Positions 48,029 through 55,982 of a stretch of 64,000 bases of DNA are shown in pieces. Both the position numbers and the translations under genes were made by a program. The stretch's first letter is position 1, and each line of letters starts with the position of its first letter. The stretch comes from an uncultured Piscinibacter sp. (GTDB lineage: Bacteria > Pseudomonadota > Gammaproteobacteria > Burkholderiales > Burkholderiaceae_C): positions 186,001 to 250,000 of the forward strand of contig NZ_CALFYO010000020.1 in assembly GCF_937952055.1 (NCBI RefSeq). The letters are read 5' to 3'. Below the pieces are notes generated by a model that saw only the letters and a list, made by a program, of their open reading frames with translations, was not told the DNA's origin and did not search any database.

Positions 48029-50997
48029 CGGCGCCGAAGGGCCGGGCCGCCCCGCTGCACGCGGTCATCCCGCGCGCCACCTACCGCGTGCAGCTGCACG
48101 CCGGCTTTCGGTTCACGGATGCCACGGCGCTGGTGCCCTACCTGTGGGCGATGGGCATCAGCCACCTGTACTGCTCGCCCTTCCTGCGCGCGCGGGCCGG
48201 CAGCCTGCACGGCTACGACGTGGTGGATCATGGCGAGATCAACCCGGAGATCGGCACGCGCGCGGAGTTCGACGCCCTCGTCGAGGCGCTGCACCTGCGC
48301 GGCATGGGCATGCTCATCGACCTCGTGCCCAACCACATGGGCGTGCTCGGCGGCGACAACGCCTGGTGGCTGGACGTGCTCGAGAACGGTCGCGCTTCCG
48401 CCTACGCCGAGTACTTCGACATCGACTGGCGCTCCGCCGACCCGGCGTTGACCGGGCGCGTGCTGCTGCCCCTGCTGGGCGATCAGTACGGCATCGTGCT
48501 GGAGCGCGGCGAACTGACGCTGCAGTTCGCGCCCGAGTCGGGGCGCTTCACGCTGAACTACTTCGAGCACCGCCTGCCCATCGACCCGAGCTCGTACGGC
48601 CGCCTGCTGCGCGAGTCCGTGGCCGACCTGCCGTCGGCCGCATGGCCAGCCGACACCATGGCCTCGCTGAACGGCCTGATCGAGCACTTCGAGCGTCTGC
48701 CGCACCGCGACACCGCCGATGCGGCCGCGATGCGGCAGCGCCAGCGCGACAAGACCGTTCTCAAGCAGCAGTTGGCGAAGCAGCTGACTCAGACCCCGGC
48801 GCTGGCGCAGCGCATCGCCTCGCTGGTGGAGCGTCTGAACGGCGAGGTCGGCACGCGCAGCAGCTTCGACGCTCTCGACGAACTGATTGCCGAGCAGCCC
48901 TACCGCCTCGCGCAGTGGCGCGTGGCCTCGGACCAGATCAACTACCGGCGGTTCTTCGACATCAACGAGCTGGCAGCGATCCGCATGGAGCGGCCGGAGG
49001 TGTTCGAGGCGACGCACCGGCTCGTGCTGTCGCTGGCGGCCAGCGGCGCCGTCGACGGCGTTCGCATCGACCACCCTGACGGCCTGGCCGACCCGGCAGG
49101 CTACTTCCTGCGCCTGCAGCGACGCTATGCCGAGACGGCGGGGCTGACGCCGACGGCGCCGGCCGGCGCCGCACCGCCGGAGAAGCCGCTGTACGTGGTG
49201 ATCGAGAAGATCGTCGCGCCGCACGAGCAGGTGCCCACGGACTGGGCCGTGCACGGAACCACCGGCTACCGCTTCGCCAACGTCGTCAACGGGCTGTTCA
49301 TCGACGCCACGGCCAAGTCGCGGCTGGACCGAGCCTGGCGCGCCTTCGTGCGCGACGAGGCCGAGGACTTCGAGACGCTGTCGTGGCGCTGCCGCCATGC
49401 CGTCATGGACGGCCCGCTGGCCGGCGAGCTCACGGTGCTGGCCACCGCGTTGCTGCGCCTGGCGCGCGAGGACAGGCGCACGCAGGACTTCACGCTCAAT
49501 TCGTTGCGCCGCGCACTGGCCGACGTGGTGGCGTCGTTCCCCGTCTACCGGACCTACATCATCGACAAGCCGAGCGCACAGGACCGGCGGTTCATCGGCT
49601 GGGCCATCGGCCGTGCGCGCCGGCGCTGCCTGGCCGCCGATGCCAGCGTGCTCGACTTCCTGCGCCGCGTGCTGCTCGGCCGCCCGTTGTCCGGCGCACC
49701 GGCCGGCCTGGGCGAGCGCTACCACGCCTTCGCGCGCCGGCTGCAGCAGTACACCTCGCCGGTGGCCGCCAAGGGCATCGAAGACACCGCGCTGTACCGT
49801 CATCACCGGCTGATCTCGGTGAACGATGTCGGCGGCGATCCCGATGCCTTCGGCATGTCGGTGTCGGCCTTCCATGCCGCCAGCCGCGACCGTGCGCTGC
49901 GCTGGCCGCACACCATGCTCGCCACGTCGACCCATGACGCGAAGCGCTCCGAGGACGTGCGCCTGCGCATCGACGTCATCAGCGAGATGCCGGGCGCCTG
50001 GCGATTGACGGTGCGCCGCTGGAGCCGCCTGAACCGACGCCACAAGTGCACGGTGGACGGCGCGAACGCGCCCAGCCGCAACGACGAGTACCTGCTCTAC
50101 CAGACGCTGGTCGGCAGCCTGCCGGTGGGCACGCTGGACGACGAGGCGCTCCGCGTCTATGCCAGGCGCATCGAGCAGGCAATGCTCAAGTCGGCGCGCG
50201 AGTCCAAGACCGTCACCAGCTGGATGAATCCGCACCCGGGCTACGAGGCGGCGCTGTCGGGCTTCGTGCAGGCGCTGCTCGAGCGCCGCGACAGCAACCT
50301 GTTCCTGGCCGACCTGCAGCAGACGGCGCAGGTGTTCGCCTGGTACGGCGCGCTCAACAGCACCTCGATGGCCGCCATCAAGTGCCTGTCGCCGGGGGTG
50401 CCCGACTTCTACCAGGGCCATGCGGCGATCGAGCTCACCCTGATGGACCCGGACAACCGCGGCCTCATCGATCATGCCCGGCGACGCGCCCTGCTGGCGC
50501 GTGCCGAGGCGAGCCGCGATGCCATCGAGCCCGCGGTGCGGGCGCGCGAGTGGCGCGACCTGCTGGCGCGCGTCCAGGACGGCGAAGCGAAGTTCCGCGT
50601 CACCTGGATCGCATTGCAGCTGCGCCGCCAGCACGAGCTGATGCTGCAGGGCGCCGACTACCTGCCCCTGAAGGCGAGCGGCGTGCGTGCCGAGCACGTG
50701 GTGGCCTTCGCGCGGCGGCATGGAAGTCAATGGGTCGTCGTGATCGCCACGCGACTGTTCGCCTCCCTGGGCCTGGCGGTGGGCGAGGCGCCGTTGGGCG
50801 AGGTCTGGGGCGACACTGTCGTCGAGTGGCCAGCGGGCGACACGGCGTCAGGACAGGACGGGCTTCCTGCGGGAACCCGGCTGAAGGACGCGCTGTCCGG
50901 CCGGGAGCACGACATCGCGTCCGCCGGGCTGCGCCTGTCGGATCTGCTGCGCGACTTTCCGCTGGCGCTGCTCGACACGGCTTCTGCCGCCGGGTGA
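48025..50997 (+). CDS. treY: Malto-oligosyltrehalose synthase
   Basis: A 990-residue GH13_26 enzyme that turns the reducing end of maltodextrins into an alpha,alpha-1,1 trehalose unit. Family blocks: RATYRVQLHAGFRFTDA, HLYCSPFLRARAGSLHGYDV, IDLVPNHMG, VRIDHPDGLADP (nucleophile), VVIEKIVAPHE (acid Glu), VAAKGIEDTALYRH and STHDAKRSEDVR. Length exceeds the roughly 770-residue Arthrobacter enzyme, mainly by extra sequence in the middle. GTG 48025 overlaps the treZ stop. With GlgX and TreZ it closes the glucan-to-trehalose path. Confidence 0.95.
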   Translation: MTAPKGRAAPLHAVIPRATYRVQLHAGFRFTDATALVPYLWAMGISHLYCSPFLRARAGSLHGYDVVDHGEINPEIGTRAEFDALVEALHLRGMGMLIDLVPNHMGVLGGDNAWWLDVLENGRASAYAEYFDIDWRSADPALTGRVLLPLLGDQYGIVLERGELTLQFAPESGRFTLNYFEHRLPIDPSSYGRLLRESVADLPSAAWPADTMASLNGLIEHFERLPHRDTADAAAMRQRQRDKTVLKQQLAKQLTQTPALAQRIASLVERLNGEVGTRSSFDALDELIAEQPYRLAQWRVASDQINYRRFFDINELAAIRMERPEVFEATHRLVLSLAASGAVDGVRIDHPDGLADPAGYFLRLQRRYAETAGLTPTAPAGAAPPEKPLYVVIEKIVAPHEQVPTDWAVHGTTGYRFANVVNGLFIDATAKSRLDRAWRAFVRDEAEDFETLSWRCRHAVMDGPLAGELTVLATALLRLAREDRRTQDFTLNSLRRALADVVASFPVYRTYIIDKPSAQDRRFIGWAIGRARRRCLAADASVLDFLRRVLLGRPLSGAPAGLGERYHAFARRLQQYTSPVAAKGIEDTALYRHHRLISVNDVGGDPDAFGMSVSAFHAASRDRALRWPHTMLATSTHDAKRSEDVRLRIDVISEMPGAWRLTVRRWSRLNRRHKCTVDGANAPSRNDEYLLYQTLVGSLPVGTLDDEALRVYARRIEQAMLKSARESKTVTSWMNPHPGYEAALSGFVQALLERRDSNLFLADLQQTAQVFAWYGALNSTSMAAIKCLSPGVPDFYQGHAAIELTLMDPDNRGLIDHARRRALLARAEASRDAIEPAVRAREWRDLLARVQDGEAKFRVTWIALQLRRQHELMLQGADYLPLKASGVRAEHVVAFARRHGSQWVVVIATRLFASLGLAVGEAPLGEVWGDTVVEWPAGDTASGQDGLPAGTRLKDALSGREHDIASAGLRLSDLLRDFPLALLDTASAAG

Positions 50998-52208
50998 TGA
51001 TGCGGGACATGTCCCGCGTCCATGATCCCATCGCGCGCTGCCGCCAGGAGTCGCTGGCGCTGCTGGAGCGCAACCTCACGCCACAGGGCATCCTGGCGGC
51101 CAGCCGCACCGAAGCCGCCGAGGCCCGGCGCTACACGCGCATCTTCGGCCGCGATGCGGCGATCTGCGTGCTCGCCATGTGCGGCAGCGGCGTCGACGCG
51201 CTCGAGCGGGGCGCCGTGGCCAGCCTGGACGCGCTGGCCGCCCAGCAGGCGGCCAACGGTCAGATCGCCAAGTACGTCGACCCGGAAGGTCGCGACGCGG
51301 ACTTCTGGTACCTCGGCTGCATCGATGCCACCTTGTGGTGGCTGCTCGCCGCCGACCACGTGCGCCGCACCAGCCCCCTGCCGGGCCTGGCCGCGCGCTG
51401 GTCGCGCGAGATCGAACGGGCCTTGTCGTGGCTGCTGGCCCAGGAACACCAGCGCCTGCGGCTGCTGCAGCAGAACGAGGCCAGCGACTGGGCGGACATC
51501 ATGCCGCGCTCCGGCTACGTGCTCTACACCAATGCCTTGTGGTACGCGGTGAAGCAACGGTTCGCGGTGCCCGAGGCCGACGCCACGCGGCACCACTTCA
51601 ATCACCTGTTCCATCCCTTTGCGCGCGACCTGCCCGAGTACCACCGCGCCAGGCTGCTGCAGCACTACGTGCGGCGCGGGCAGCGCGATCCGGGCCTGTA
51701 CCTGAGCTTCGTGAACTTCGCCAGCTTCGGCGCCGAAGGGGACGTGTTCGGCAACCTGCTGGCCATCCTGTACGGGCTGGCCGACGAGGCGGCCGGTCAT
51801 CGCATCGTCAAGACGCTGCAGGCGGCGGGCTGCGCGGTCCCCTACCCGATCCGCGTGACGCTGCACCCGCTGTCACGCGACCACGAGTTGTGGCGCCCGT
51901 ACATGGCGCGACACCAGCAGAACGAGCCGCACCAGTACCACAACGGTGGCCTGTGGCCCTTCGTCGGCGGGTTCTGGGTGATGGCGCTGTCCCTGCTGGG
52001 CCTGGAGGACGACGCGCGCGACGCCCTGACGAGGCTGGCCGAGGTCAATGCGCTGGACGGCTGGCGCTTCACCGAGTGGTTCCACGGGCGCACGCTGAAG
52101 CCGATGGGCATGGCCGGCCAGAGCTGGAACGCCGCCACCTTCCTGCTCGCCTTGCGCGGGCTGGGCGGTCGACCCGGTTTCGCCCCGCGTAGCGGCCACT
52201 CGGCCTGA
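50997..52208 (+). CDS. Putative (alpha/alpha)6-barrel glycosidase, amylo-alpha-1,6-glucosidase/GH100-like
   Basis: A 403-residue cytoplasmic protein without a signal peptide. Sequence blocks IFGRDAAICVLAM, QNEASDWADIMPRSGYVLY, QYHNGGLWPFVGGFW and FTEWFHGRTLKPMGMAGQSW resemble six-hairpin glycosidases such as neutral invertases (GH100) and the glucosidase part of glycogen debranching enzymes. Candidate acids are the Asp in SDWAD and the Glu in FTEWF. It is last in the operon and its ATG overlaps the treY stop (TGATG); a second ATG lies at 51000. Context suggests an alpha-glucan or trehalose-related substrate, but this is not known. Confidence 0.7.
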   Translation: MMRDMSRVHDPIARCRQESLALLERNLTPQGILAASRTEAAEARRYTRIFGRDAAICVLAMCGSGVDALERGAVASLDALAAQQAANGQIAKYVDPEGRDADFWYLGCIDATLWWLLAADHVRRTSPLPGLAARWSREIERALSWLLAQEHQRLRLLQQNEASDWADIMPRSGYVLYTNALWYAVKQRFAVPEADATRHHFNHLFHPFARDLPEYHRARLLQHYVRRGQRDPGLYLSFVNFASFGAEGDVFGNLLAILYGLADEAAGHRIVKTLQAAGCAVPYPIRVTLHPLSRDHELWRPYMARHQQNEPHQYHNGGLWPFVGGFWVMALSLLGLEDDARDALTRLAEVNALDGWRFTEWFHGRTLKPMGMAGQSWNAATFLLALRGLGGRPGFAPRSGHSA

Positions 52209-52267
52209 CGCGCACGATCCGCGCGCGCCCACGCGAGCCTGCGGCCGGCGCGGACGTCAGTCCGGCG

Positions 52268-52579
52268 TCATGCCCGCGCCGCGCGGCGCAGCTGCGCCCG
52301 CAGCGCCGCCAGTTCGTCCTCGAGATCGGCCACCAGTGCCGCCAGCTCGGGCACGGCGTCGAAGTCGCGCTCCAGGCAGGCCATCCGCCGCACGCGGCGC
52401 AGGCCGGCCGCGTCGAAACGCCATTCGTCGTGAGCCCCTCGCGCAGCCACGGTCAGCAGCCCGTGTGCGAGGCGTTCGCGCAGCCAGGGCTCGGACACGC
52501 CCGCCAGCCGGCACAGTTCGAAGCGGTCGAGCCAGAACTCGTCGAGCTCGACGTCCAGGGATTGCAGCGACAACGTCAT
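52268..52579 (-). CDS. cbpM: Chaperone modulator CbpM
   Basis: A 103-residue MerR-like helix-turn-helix protein. In E. coli CbpM (101 residues) binds the J-domain protein CbpA and inhibits it. The sequence has the WLDRFELCRLAGVSEPWLRERLAHGLL core and a C-terminal coiled-coil (DLEDELAALRAQLRRA). Its ATG overlaps the cbpA stop by 4 bases, the usual cbpA-cbpM order. The stop lies 60 bases from the convergent glycosidase gene end. Confidence 0.88.
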   Translation of the reverse strand: MTLSLQSLDVELDEFWLDRFELCRLAGVSEPWLRERLAHGLLTVAARGAHDEWRFDAAGLRRVRRMACLERDFDAVPELAALVADLEDELAALRAQLRRAARA

Positions 52580-53586
52580 CGCTTCTCCTCCTCGCTGCCG
52601 CGCCCGGCCTCGGCGGCAGCCACCTTGCGGGCATCGAAGTCGCCGAGTTCGGCAGCCATGCGCTCGTAGAGCTGCCTGGCCCGCGGGTCGTAGGCACTGG
52701 GCAGCAGCACGCGCAGTCTCAGCTCCAGGTCGCCCGGGGTGCGCGCCGGCAGACCCTTGCCGCGCACGGTCAGGCTCTGGCCGCTCTGCGCGCCGGCAGG
52801 CACGCGCACTTTCAGGATGCTGTCGTCGGGCAGGGCGACCGGCACCACCGCGCCCAATGCCGCTTCCCATGGCGCCAGCGGCAGTTCGGTGATCAGGTCG
52901 GCGCCGTCGACACGGAAGCGTGAGTGAGGCTTGAAGTGAACCTCGAGCAGCAGGTCCCCGGGCGCGCCGGTGCCGAGTCCCGGCCCGCCCTGCCCGGCCA
53001 GCCGGATCACCTGGCCGGACCTGACGCCGGCCGGGATCTTCACCTCCAGCGTGCGCTGCGCCAGCGTCACGCGGCCCTGCCCGTCGAGTCGCGGCGCACG
53101 CAAGGTGAACTGGCGCACCGCGCCGCGCCAGGCATCCTCGATGTCGAGCACGATCTTGGCGTGGTGGTTCTCGCCCGGTGCGCTGAAGCCCGCCGCACCC
53201 TGCCCGTGCGGCGCCCCCCGCGCGTGCCGCCGCGCGCCGTGGCCCATGCGACCGAACAACTCGGCGAAGAAGTCGCTGAACTGGGCGGCCTCCATGTCCT
53301 CGAAGCCTTCGCCCGAGAACTCGAAGCCGGCATCCCAGTCCGGCGGTGGCGTGAAGCGCTCGCCCGGCCGCCGACCCTGACCGATGGCGTCGTAGGCGGC
53401 ACGCCGCTGCGGGTCGGACAGCACCGCGTTCGCCTCATTGACATCGCTCATGCGCGCCGCCGCGTCGGGCTCCTTGCTGACGTCGGGGTGGAACTTGCGT
53501 GCCAGCCTGCGGTAGGCCTTCTTGATGTCGTCGGCGGTGGCGTCGCGCGGGACGCCCAGCACCTGGTAGTAGTCCTTGTATTCCAC
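52576..53586 (-). CDS. cbpA: Curved-DNA-binding J-domain protein CbpA
   Basis: A 336-residue DnaJ-type co-chaperone without the zinc-finger domain. The J domain (YKDYYQVLGVPRDAT, HPDVSKE with the HPD motif) occupies residues 2-68; a G/F-rich linker follows. Two C-terminal substrate-binding beta domains contain VKIPAGVRSGQVIRLAGQG and KVRVPAGAQSGQSLTVRGKG. The start is GTG 53586, chosen for its match to the family N-terminus (VEYKDYY) and GGAGAG upstream. It stimulates DnaK and may bind curved DNA. A sigma-32-like promoter lies immediately upstream. Confidence 0.93.
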   Translation of the reverse strand: MEYKDYYQVLGVPRDATADDIKKAYRRLARKFHPDVSKEPDAAARMSDVNEANAVLSDPQRRAAYDAIGQGRRPGERFTPPPDWDAGFEFSGEGFEDMEAAQFSDFFAELFGRMGHGARRHARGAPHGQGAAGFSAPGENHHAKIVLDIEDAWRGAVRQFTLRAPRLDGQGRVTLAQRTLEVKIPAGVRSGQVIRLAGQGGPGLGTGAPGDLLLEVHFKPHSRFRVDGADLITELPLAPWEAALGAVVPVALPDDSILKVRVPAGAQSGQSLTVRGKGLPARTPGDLELRLRVLLPSAYDPRARQLYERMAAELGDFDARKVAAAEAGRGSEEEKR

Positions 53587-53608
53587 GCTGCGTGACTCTC
53601 CGCCGTTC

Positions 53609-53637
53609 GATGTGGGCTCGCCCGCGCGGACTTCAAG
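53609..53637 (-). promoter_or_regulatory. Sigma-32-like heat-shock promoter for cbpA-cbpM
   Basis: On the minus strand CTTGAAG (53637-53631) is followed after 13 bases by GCCCACAT (53617-53610), close to the heat-shock consensus CTTGAAA-N13-CCCCATNT (6 of 7 in the -35, 5 of 7 defined bases in the -10). The predicted start point is near 53602, giving a short leader that still contains the ribosome site. Confidence 0.6.
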
Positions 53638-53642
53638 CGGGC

Positions 53643-53673
53643 CTTGAAAAGCGCGGCGGCGACTCTTACATCT
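53643..53673 (+). promoter_or_regulatory. Sigma-32-like heat-shock promoter for the hsp20 genes
   Basis: CTTGAAA (53643-53649) is a perfect heat-shock -35 element. TTACATCT (53666-53673), 16 bases later, fits CCCCATNT at C, A, T and T. The leader to the first hsp20 ATG would be about 65 bases. It lies 5 bases from the oppositely oriented cbpA promoter. Confidence 0.55.
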
Positions 53674-53746
53674 TAGAGCGTCGGGGCATGCACCCTGTCG
53701 GGTCGCTGCCTCCGTCTCAACCCAAGGAGCGAAGGAGATCCGCACC

Positions 53747-54184
53747 ATGTACCGCAGCCTCTTCTCGAGCGACCTGTTCGCCGAAATGGACCGCCTGCAG
53801 CGCCAACTGACGCAGGCCTTCGATCTGGCCTCGCCGAGCATCCGCGGCTCGACCGGCGGCTTCCCGGCCGTCAACGTGGGCCATGCGCCCGGGTCGACGG
53901 AAATCTATGCCTTCGTGCCCGGCATCGACCCGGCGCGCATCGACGTCACGCTGGACCGCGGCGTGCTGACCATCAGTGGGGAGCGCGCGCCGGTCACCGC
54001 GCAGGGCGACACCAAGACGACGTTGCACGCCAACGAGCGCTTCGACGGTCGCTTCCGTCGCGTCATCAGCCTGCCCGAGGACAGCGACACCGGCGCCGTC
54101 CAGGCCGAATGCCGCGACGGCGTGCTGCACATCAGCGTCAAGCGCCGGGAAGCCGCGCAGCCGCGCCGCATCCAGGTGCAATGA
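53747..54184 (+). CDS. Small heat-shock protein, Hsp20 family
   Basis: A 145-residue Hsp20/alpha-crystallin chaperone. The N-terminal arm (MYRSLFSSDLFAEMDRLQRQ) is followed by the alpha-crystallin domain with YAFVPGIDPARIDVTLDRGVLTI in segments, FRRVISLPEDSD and the closing GVLHISVKRRE. It binds unfolding proteins without ATP and hands them to DnaK. The start is supported by AAGGAG and GGAGAT upstream. A second, diverged hsp20 follows 30 bases later. Confidence 0.92.
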   Translation: MYRSLFSSDLFAEMDRLQRQLTQAFDLASPSIRGSTGGFPAVNVGHAPGSTEIYAFVPGIDPARIDVTLDRGVLTISGERAPVTAQGDTKTTLHANERFDGRFRRVISLPEDSDTGAVQAECRDGVLHISVKRREAAQPRRIQVQ

Positions 54185-54214
54185 ACCCAGGCCCAGACAA
54201 CGAGGAGTGACTCC

Positions 54215-54601
54215 ATGAACACCACTGCCGTTCAGAAGACTGCCGAGACGACTGCCGCCGCGCGCGAGGAGGCCGTGCTGCGCCCTCCGGTGGACGTGGT
54301 CGAGGACGAGACCGGCATCACGCTGTACGCCGACATGCCCGGCGTGAGCCGCGAGATGCTGAAGCTGCAGGTCGAAGCCGACACCCTGAGCATCGAGGGC
54401 GAGTTGTCGCTGCCGGTGCCGCAGGACATGCAGGCCAGCCACGCCGAGGTGCAGCGCTCGCGCTACCGCCGCAGCTTCACGCTCAGCAAGGAACTCGACG
54501 CCGGCAAGATCGGCGCCGAGCTCGCCCAGGGCGTGCTGCGCGTGCGCATCCCGAAGGCCGAGCATGCGCAGCCGCGGCGCATTGAGGTGAAGGGGGGCTG
54601 A
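54215..54601 (+). CDS. Small heat-shock protein, Hsp20 family (second paralogue)
   Basis: A 128-residue Hsp20. It starts with a short alanine/threonine-rich arm, then PPVDVVEDETGITLYADMPG, a typical class of bacterial Hsp20, followed by YRRSFTLSKELDAGKI and GVLRVRIPKAEHAQPRRIEV. It shares the AQPRRI.V ending with the hsp20 upstream but has a different N-terminal arm, which suggests they may form mixed or separate oligomers. GAGGAG precedes the ATG. No terminator is visible after it. Confidence 0.93.
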   Translation: MNTTAVQKTAETTAAAREEAVLRPPVDVVEDETGITLYADMPGVSREMLKLQVEADTLSIEGELSLPVPQDMQASHAEVQRSRYRRSFTLSKELDAGKIGAELAQGVLRVRIPKAEHAQPRRIEVKGG

Positions 54602-54641
54602 CGCGGGCGGGTCACTCCCACTCGATCATCAATCACACTGG

Positions 54642-54950
54642 CCAAGGAGACCACCCACGAGAGCCTTCGTGAACGCCTTCCTGGTCGCCTGTGCCGAGCG
54701 CCGCGTGGACGCGGCGATGGTGTAGGTCGCGCCCGATGCCGACATCGGGCTGTTCGGTACCGGTGTCGACGAGAAGCGTATCGGCCCGGCGGCCGTGCGC
54801 ACGCAGCTGGAGCGTGACTGGGCGCAGTCCGACGCCTGCGTGTACGTGATCGGATGGAGCCAGGTCTCGGCGGCAGGCCCGGTCGCAGCCGGTAGCACCA
54901 GCTGCCGGCCGGTTGCCTGGCGTGTCGCGCGATCACCGCGTCCACCGCCA
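54642..54950 (+). pseudogene. Probable remnant of an NTF2/SnoaL-like gene with an in-frame stop
   Basis: One frame reads AFVNAFLVACAERRVDAAMV, then TAG at 54723, then VAPDADIGLFGTGVDEKRIG, and later RTQLERDWAQSDACVYVIGW. This helix-plus-sheet order and the GTGxDE..xG block look like SnoaL-like NTF2 domains, with the TAG where a tryptophan or other residue would be expected. No ribosome site or plausible start precedes it and the C-terminal part runs into unrelated sequence. It fills most of the 379-base gap between hsp20 and the alcohol dehydrogenase gene. Family assignment is tentative. Confidence 0.4.
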
Positions 54951-54980
54951 CCCTACTCACCAGCCAGCAGAAGGAACCGA

Positions 54981-55982
54981 TCAGGGCCGCAGCAGCACTT
55001 TCGCCGACGCGCAGCGCCCCTGGTCGAGGTCGATGAAGGCCTGCGCACCCTCGGCGAGCGGCCGCTCATCCACCCAGGTGAGGTCGCCGAAGGCACCCCG
55101 CGCCAGCGCGGCCACCGTGGCGCGCAGATCGGCCGTGGTGTAGGTGTAGGTGCCCAGCAGCGTGACCTCGGCCAGCGTGAGCTTGCGCATGTCGATCTCG
55201 CTGGCCCAGTCCTGCAGGCCCACGTGCATCAACACGCCGCCCGGCTTGACCGCGGCCATGGACTGATTGCGCGTGGCCTTCGCGCCCACGGCGTCGATCA
55301 CCACGTCGAACGAGGATTCGGGCAGCGGCGTCTCGCGTGGGTCCACCGTCGCGGCGCCGGCGTGCCGGGCCACGGCCTCGCGGCGCAGGGGGTTGAGCTC
55401 GGCCAGCGTCACCTGTGCCGCGCCCAGGTGGCGCAGCAGCAGCGCCGAGAGCATGCCGATCGCGCCGCCGCCGATCACCAGCACGCGGCATTCGTGCACT
55501 GGCCTCACCAGCGCGCGCATCACCAGGTTGACCGCGTGCCACGCGGTGGCGGCCGGCTCGGTCAGCGCGGCGGCGCGCGCCGGCAGGTCCTGCGGCATCG
55601 CGATCAGCGAGGCGGCCGGGATGCTCATGTACTCGGCGAAGGCCCCTGCGCGTGTCATCCCGACCATCGTGCGGTTTGCGCACAGGTTGTTGCGGCCCTG
55701 CACGCAGTACTCGCAGGTGCCGCAGGTGATCAGCGGGTTGCCCGTCCAGCGCGTGCCGGCCTCGAAGCCGGATGCGGCGCTGCTCGCGATGCGGCCGACG
55801 AACTCGTGGCCCAGCACCAGACCAGGCTTGCGGCGCGGGTCGTGGCCGTGCCAGGCGTGCATATCGGAGCCGCAGATGCCCACGGCCTCGATCTGCAGCA
55901 CCACCTCGCCCGGGACCAGCTCGGGCATCGGCAGCTCGCGCAACTGGGTTTCGTTCGGTGCGGTGTAGACGAGGGCCTTCAT
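54981..55982 (-). CDS. Zinc-dependent alcohol dehydrogenase (MDR family)
   Basis: A 333-residue medium-chain dehydrogenase. Catalytic zinc ligands are in VGICGSDMHAWHG and GHEFVG; the structural zinc motif is CGTCEYCVQGRNNLC. NAD(P) binding is shown by VIGGGAIGMLSALLL. It resembles sorbitol/threonine-type dehydrogenases but the substrate is not evident. ATG 55982 overlaps the aminotransferase stop by 4 bases, so it belongs to the catabolic cluster and is its last gene. It may oxidise an alcohol or reduce an aldehyde generated by the neighbours. Confidence 0.85.
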   Translation of the reverse strand: MKALVYTAPNETQLRELPMPELVPGEVVLQIEAVGICGSDMHAWHGHDPRRKPGLVLGHEFVGRIASSAASGFEAGTRWTGNPLITCGTCEYCVQGRNNLCANRTMVGMTRAGAFAEYMSIPAASLIAMPQDLPARAAALTEPAATAWHAVNLVMRALVRPVHECRVLVIGGGAIGMLSALLLRHLGAAQVTLAELNPLRREAVARHAGAATVDPRETPLPESSFDVVIDAVGAKATRNQSMAAVKPGGVLMHVGLQDWASEIDMRKLTLAEVTLLGTYTYTTADLRATVAALARGAFGDLTWVDERPLAEGAQAFIDLDQGRCASAKVLLRP

